Part shown: positions 12,752 through 15,123 of the stretch, in pieces
Layout of the letters: every line of letters starts with the position of its first letter
Numbering within the stretch: the stretch's first letter is position 1
Source of the DNA: an uncultured Sphingobium sp.
GTDB taxonomy: Bacteria > Pseudomonadota > Alphaproteobacteria > Sphingomonadales > Sphingomonadaceae
NCBI GenBank assembly: GCA_913773715.1
Contig: CAJYHD010000217.1
Coordinates: 1-15,123 of the forward strand
Direction: 5' to 3'
DNA length: 15,123 nt
The notes under the pieces: model-generated
Database searches by the model: none
The model's input: the letters and a program-made list of their open reading frames with translations, nothing else
Told to the model about the DNA's origin: nothing
Translations under genes and position numbers: made by a program

Positions 12752-15123
12752 AGTTCACCCTTAGCTGGCTCAAGACGCATCTGGAAACCGATGCCGGTCT
12801 CGACACCATCCTCAAGAAACTGAACGCCATCGGCCTTGAAGTCGAAGGGGTCGAAAACCCGGCGGACAAACTGTCTGCTTTCAAGATCGCCAAGGTGCTG
12901 ACAGCAGAGCGCCACCCGCAGGCCGACAAGCTGCAAGTGCTGACCGTCGATCATGGCGACGGCAATCCTCTGCAAGTCGTCTGCGGCGCCCCCAATGCCC
13001 GCGCGGGCCTTGTCGGTGTGTTCGGGGTCGAGGGCGCGGTCGTCCCGGTCAATGGCATGGTGCTGAAGAAGACCGCCATTCGCGGCGTCGAATCCAACGG
13101 CATGATGTGCAGCTTCCGCGAACTGGAACTGGGCGAGGATCATGACGGCATCATCGAACTCGCCGAAGACGCGCCCGTGGGTCAGGTCTATGCGCAGTGG
13201 GCGGGCCTCGACGACCCGGTCATCGACGTGTCGATCACCCCCAACCGTCAGGACTGCATGGGCGTGCGCGGCATCGCCCGCGACCTCGCCGCAGCGGGCC
13301 TCGGCGTCCTCAACGACATCATCGTGCCGGAGATCAGCGGCACTGCGCCCGGCCCCGACATCCGTATCGAGGATGCGGACGGCTGCCCCGCTTTCTACGC
13401 CCGCATCGTGCGCGGCGTGCAGAACGGCGCGTCGCCCGACTGGATGGCGAAGCAGTTGAAGGCCATAGGGCAGAAGCCGATCAGCGCACTGGTCGACATC
13501 ACCAACTACATCATGATCGACCTCGGTCGTCCGCTCCACGTCTATGACCTCAATAGCCTCAAGGGCGGCCTCGTTGCGCGCAAGGGGCGGGCAGGGGAGC
13601 AGGTGCTGGCCCTCAACGGCAAGACCTACACCGTAGATGACACGATGACCGTCATCGCCGACGACGAAGCCGTTCACGACATCGGCGGCATCATGGGCGG
13701 CGAACATTCGGGCGCGCAGGACGGCACGACCGACGTGCTGATCGAGTGCGCCTATTTCACGCCGGAGCGGATCGCGGTGACCGGCCAGAAGCTCGGCCTC
13801 ACCTCCGATGCGCGCGGCCGGTTCGAGCGCGGGGTCGATCCTGCCTTCCTGGACGATGGCCTGTCGATCGCGACCTTCCTTGTCACCCATCTGTGCGGCG
13901 GCGACGCCAGCGAAGCGACCCGCGTCGGCACCCCGCCGCTCGTCGCGAAGACGATCGACTATGCGCCGGAACGCTGCGCCGAACTGGCGGGCGTCGAGGT
14001 TCCCGCCGACGAACAGAAGCGCATCCTGGAAAAGCTGGGCTTCACCGTCAGCGGCAAGGGCGCGCACATCGATTACCAGGACGGCGTCCCCGTCAGCATC
14101 GGCGGCAGCTGGACGATCTCCGTGCCGACATGGCGGCGCGACGTCGATGGCTGGCCCGACATCGTCGAGGAAGTGGTCCGCATCGTCGGGCTGGAGCATG
14201 TTCCCTCCACCCCGCTGCCCCGCGTCCCCGGCGTAGCCCGCCCGACCGCGACGGCGGAGCAGATGACCGAGCGTCGCGTTCGCCGCACCGCCGCCGCACG
14301 CGGCCTCGCCGAAGCGGTCAACTGGTCCTTCATCTCGGAAAAGGAAGCGTCGAGCGTCGGCGGCGGCCACTGGACGCTCGCCAATCCGATTTCCGAGGAA
14401 CTGAAGGTCATGCGGCCCTCGCTGCTGCCCGGCCTGCTGTCGGCCACCCGCCGCAACATGGATCGCGGCGCGACATCGATCCGCCTGTTCGAACTCGGCC
14501 GTCGCTATTTCGCCCAGGGCGAGCGCGCCACGGTCGGCTTCGTGCTGGCAGGCGAGAAGGCCCCGCGCGGCTGGCAGACGGGCAAGGCCCAACCCTTCGT
14601 CGCGCATGATGCCAAGGCCGAAGTCACCGCCTTGCTCGCCGCCGCCGGTGCGCCGGTCGCCAACCTGCAAAGCTTCGGCGAAGCGTCCGCCGCCTATCAT
14701 CCGGGCCAATCCGGTACGCTGCGCCTGGGCGCGAAGATGACGCTCGCCGAATATGGCGTGCTGCATCCCAGCCTCGCTAAGCAATTCGGCCTTTCCGGCA
14801 CGGTCGTCGCGGGCGAAATCTTCCTCGACGCGATCCCGGCCAAGCGCAAGAGCGGCTTCATGCGCGCGCCCTATGCGCCGCCCGCCTTGCAGGCGGTGAA
14901 GCGCGACTTCGCCTTCCTGGTGCCGCAGGATATCGAGGCCGACGCGCTGGTCCGCGCGGTCAAGGGCGCGGACAAGAAGGTGATCGTCGATGCGCGCCTG
15001 TTCGACCTGTTCGTCGGCCCCGGCGTAGAGGAAGGCTACAAGTCGCTCGCGATCGAGGTCACGCTCCAGCCGGACGACAAGAGCTTCGCGCAGGAAGAGC
15101 TGGAGGCGATCAGCGCTTCCATC
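12748..15123 (+). CDS. pheT: Phenylalanyl-tRNA synthetase beta subunit (3' end outside window)
   Basis: The frame is open without interruption from ATG 12748 to the window edge, 792 codons, probably only a few codons short of the full protein. The start overlaps the pheS stop (ATGA) and GGGAGGAG (12733-12740) lies 7 nt upstream. Domains in order: [10 protein letters not shown]-terminus; a tRNA-binding OB fold (about 38-150; [29 protein letters not shown]); the B3/B4 editing domain (about 210-385; [32 protein letters not shown]); B5 (about 400-475; ending [22 protein letters not shown]); the pseudo-catalytic core (about 485-690); and the FDX-ACB anticodon-binding domain from about residue 709 ([18 protein letters not shown]). 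The beta subunit binds tRNA-Phe and clears mischarged Tyr-tRNA-Phe. Length and domains are normal. Confidence 0.97.
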   Translation, partial: MKFTLSWLKTHLETDAGLDTILKKLNAIGLEVEGVENPADKLSAFKIAKVLTAERHPQADKLQVLTVDHGDGNPLQVVCGAPNARAGLVGVFGVEGAVVPVNGMVLKKTAIRGVESNGMMCSFRELELGEDHDGIIELAEDAPVGQVYAQWAGLDDPVIDVSITPNRQDCMGVRGIARDLAAAGLGVLNDIIVPEISGTAPGPDIRIEDADGCPAFYARIVRGVQNGASPDWMAKQLKAIGQKPISALVDITNYIMIDLGRPLHVYDLNSLKGGLVARKGRAGEQVLALNGKTYTVDDTMTVIADDEAVHDIGGIMGGEHSGAQDGTTDVLIECAYFTPERIAVTGQKLGLTSDARGRFERGVDPAFLDDGLSIATFLVTHLCGGDASEATRVGTPPLVAKTIDYAPERCAELAGVEVPADEQKRILEKLGFTVSGKGAHIDYQDGVPVSIGGSWTISVPTWRRDVDGWPDIVEEVVRIVGLEHVPSTPLPRVPGVARPTATAEQMTERRVRRTAAARGLAEAVNWSFISEKEASSVGGGHWTLANPISEELKVMRPSLLPGLLSATRRNMDRGATSIRLFELGRRYFAQGERATVGFVLAGEKAPRGWQTGKAQPFVAHDAKAEVTALLAAAGAPVANLQSFGEASAAYHPGQSGTLRLGAKMTLAEYGVLHPSLAKQFGLSGTVVAGEIFLDAIPAKRKSGFMRAPYAPPALQAVKRDFAFLVPQDIEADALVRAVKGADKKVIVDARLFDLFVGPGVEEGYKSLAIEVTLQPDDKSFAQEELEAISASI

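Noticed and set aside
12697..14784. A 695-codon open frame on the minus strand opposite pheS/pheT
   Set aside because: It lies antisense to the clearly recognisable pheT, its composition (runs of Ala, Arg, Gly, Asp, His) is that of a codon-bias shadow in GC-rich DNA, and no domain is visible.

Overview
The window looks like a piece of chromosome from a sphingomonad-type alphaproteobacterium (Sphingomonas, Sphingobium or a relative). The basis is the high GC content with strong C/G third-position bias, two tandem TonB-dependent receptors of the Caulobacter/Xanthomonas/sphingomonad type, an AsmA-like protein with a typical sphingomonad C-terminus, and REP-like palindromes of the kinds scattered through these genomes. 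This placement is an inference from protein and repeat style. No rRNA or other decisive marker is present.

Region 1 (1-5314, + strand) is a nutrient-uptake block. It holds the C-terminal part of one TonB-dependent receptor, a 218-bp gap with a hairpin and a tandem 21-bp-period repeat, a complete second receptor (944 aa) ending in a strong intrinsic terminator, and a secreted DUF1080 (3-keto-disaccharide hydrolase fold) protein. Together they suggest import and periplasmic processing of a glycoside or other sugar derivative; the substrate cannot be read from the sequence.

Region 2 (5319-9617) holds ordinary small genes on both strands: a short three-helix membrane protein (-), a VOC/PhnB-like protein (-), a HisN-type inositol-monophosphatase-family phosphatase (+), and an AsmA-family protein followed 12 bp later by a macro-domain protein (- strand operon). 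Convergent pairs end only 3-4 bp apart.

Region 3 (9618-15123, + strand) is translation core: rpmI-rplT with its own strong terminator, then pheS-pheT (ATGA-overlapped; pheT runs off the window end). Between rplT and pheS sit an RhtB/LysE-type exporter and a short GIY-YIG endonuclease gene. The GIY-YIG gene is the most interesting item. It is bracketed by two copies, in inverted orientation and perfectly identical over 29 bp, of a palindromic REP-like sequence, making a 426-bp cassette-like unit. Its right-hand hairpin ends 7 nt before the likely pheS start codon. This resembles a single-gene REP-type mobile unit that has landed directly on an essential gene's translation start. Mobility is inferred from the layout, not shown.

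No tRNA, rRNA, CRISPR array, classical transposase or phage gene was seen.
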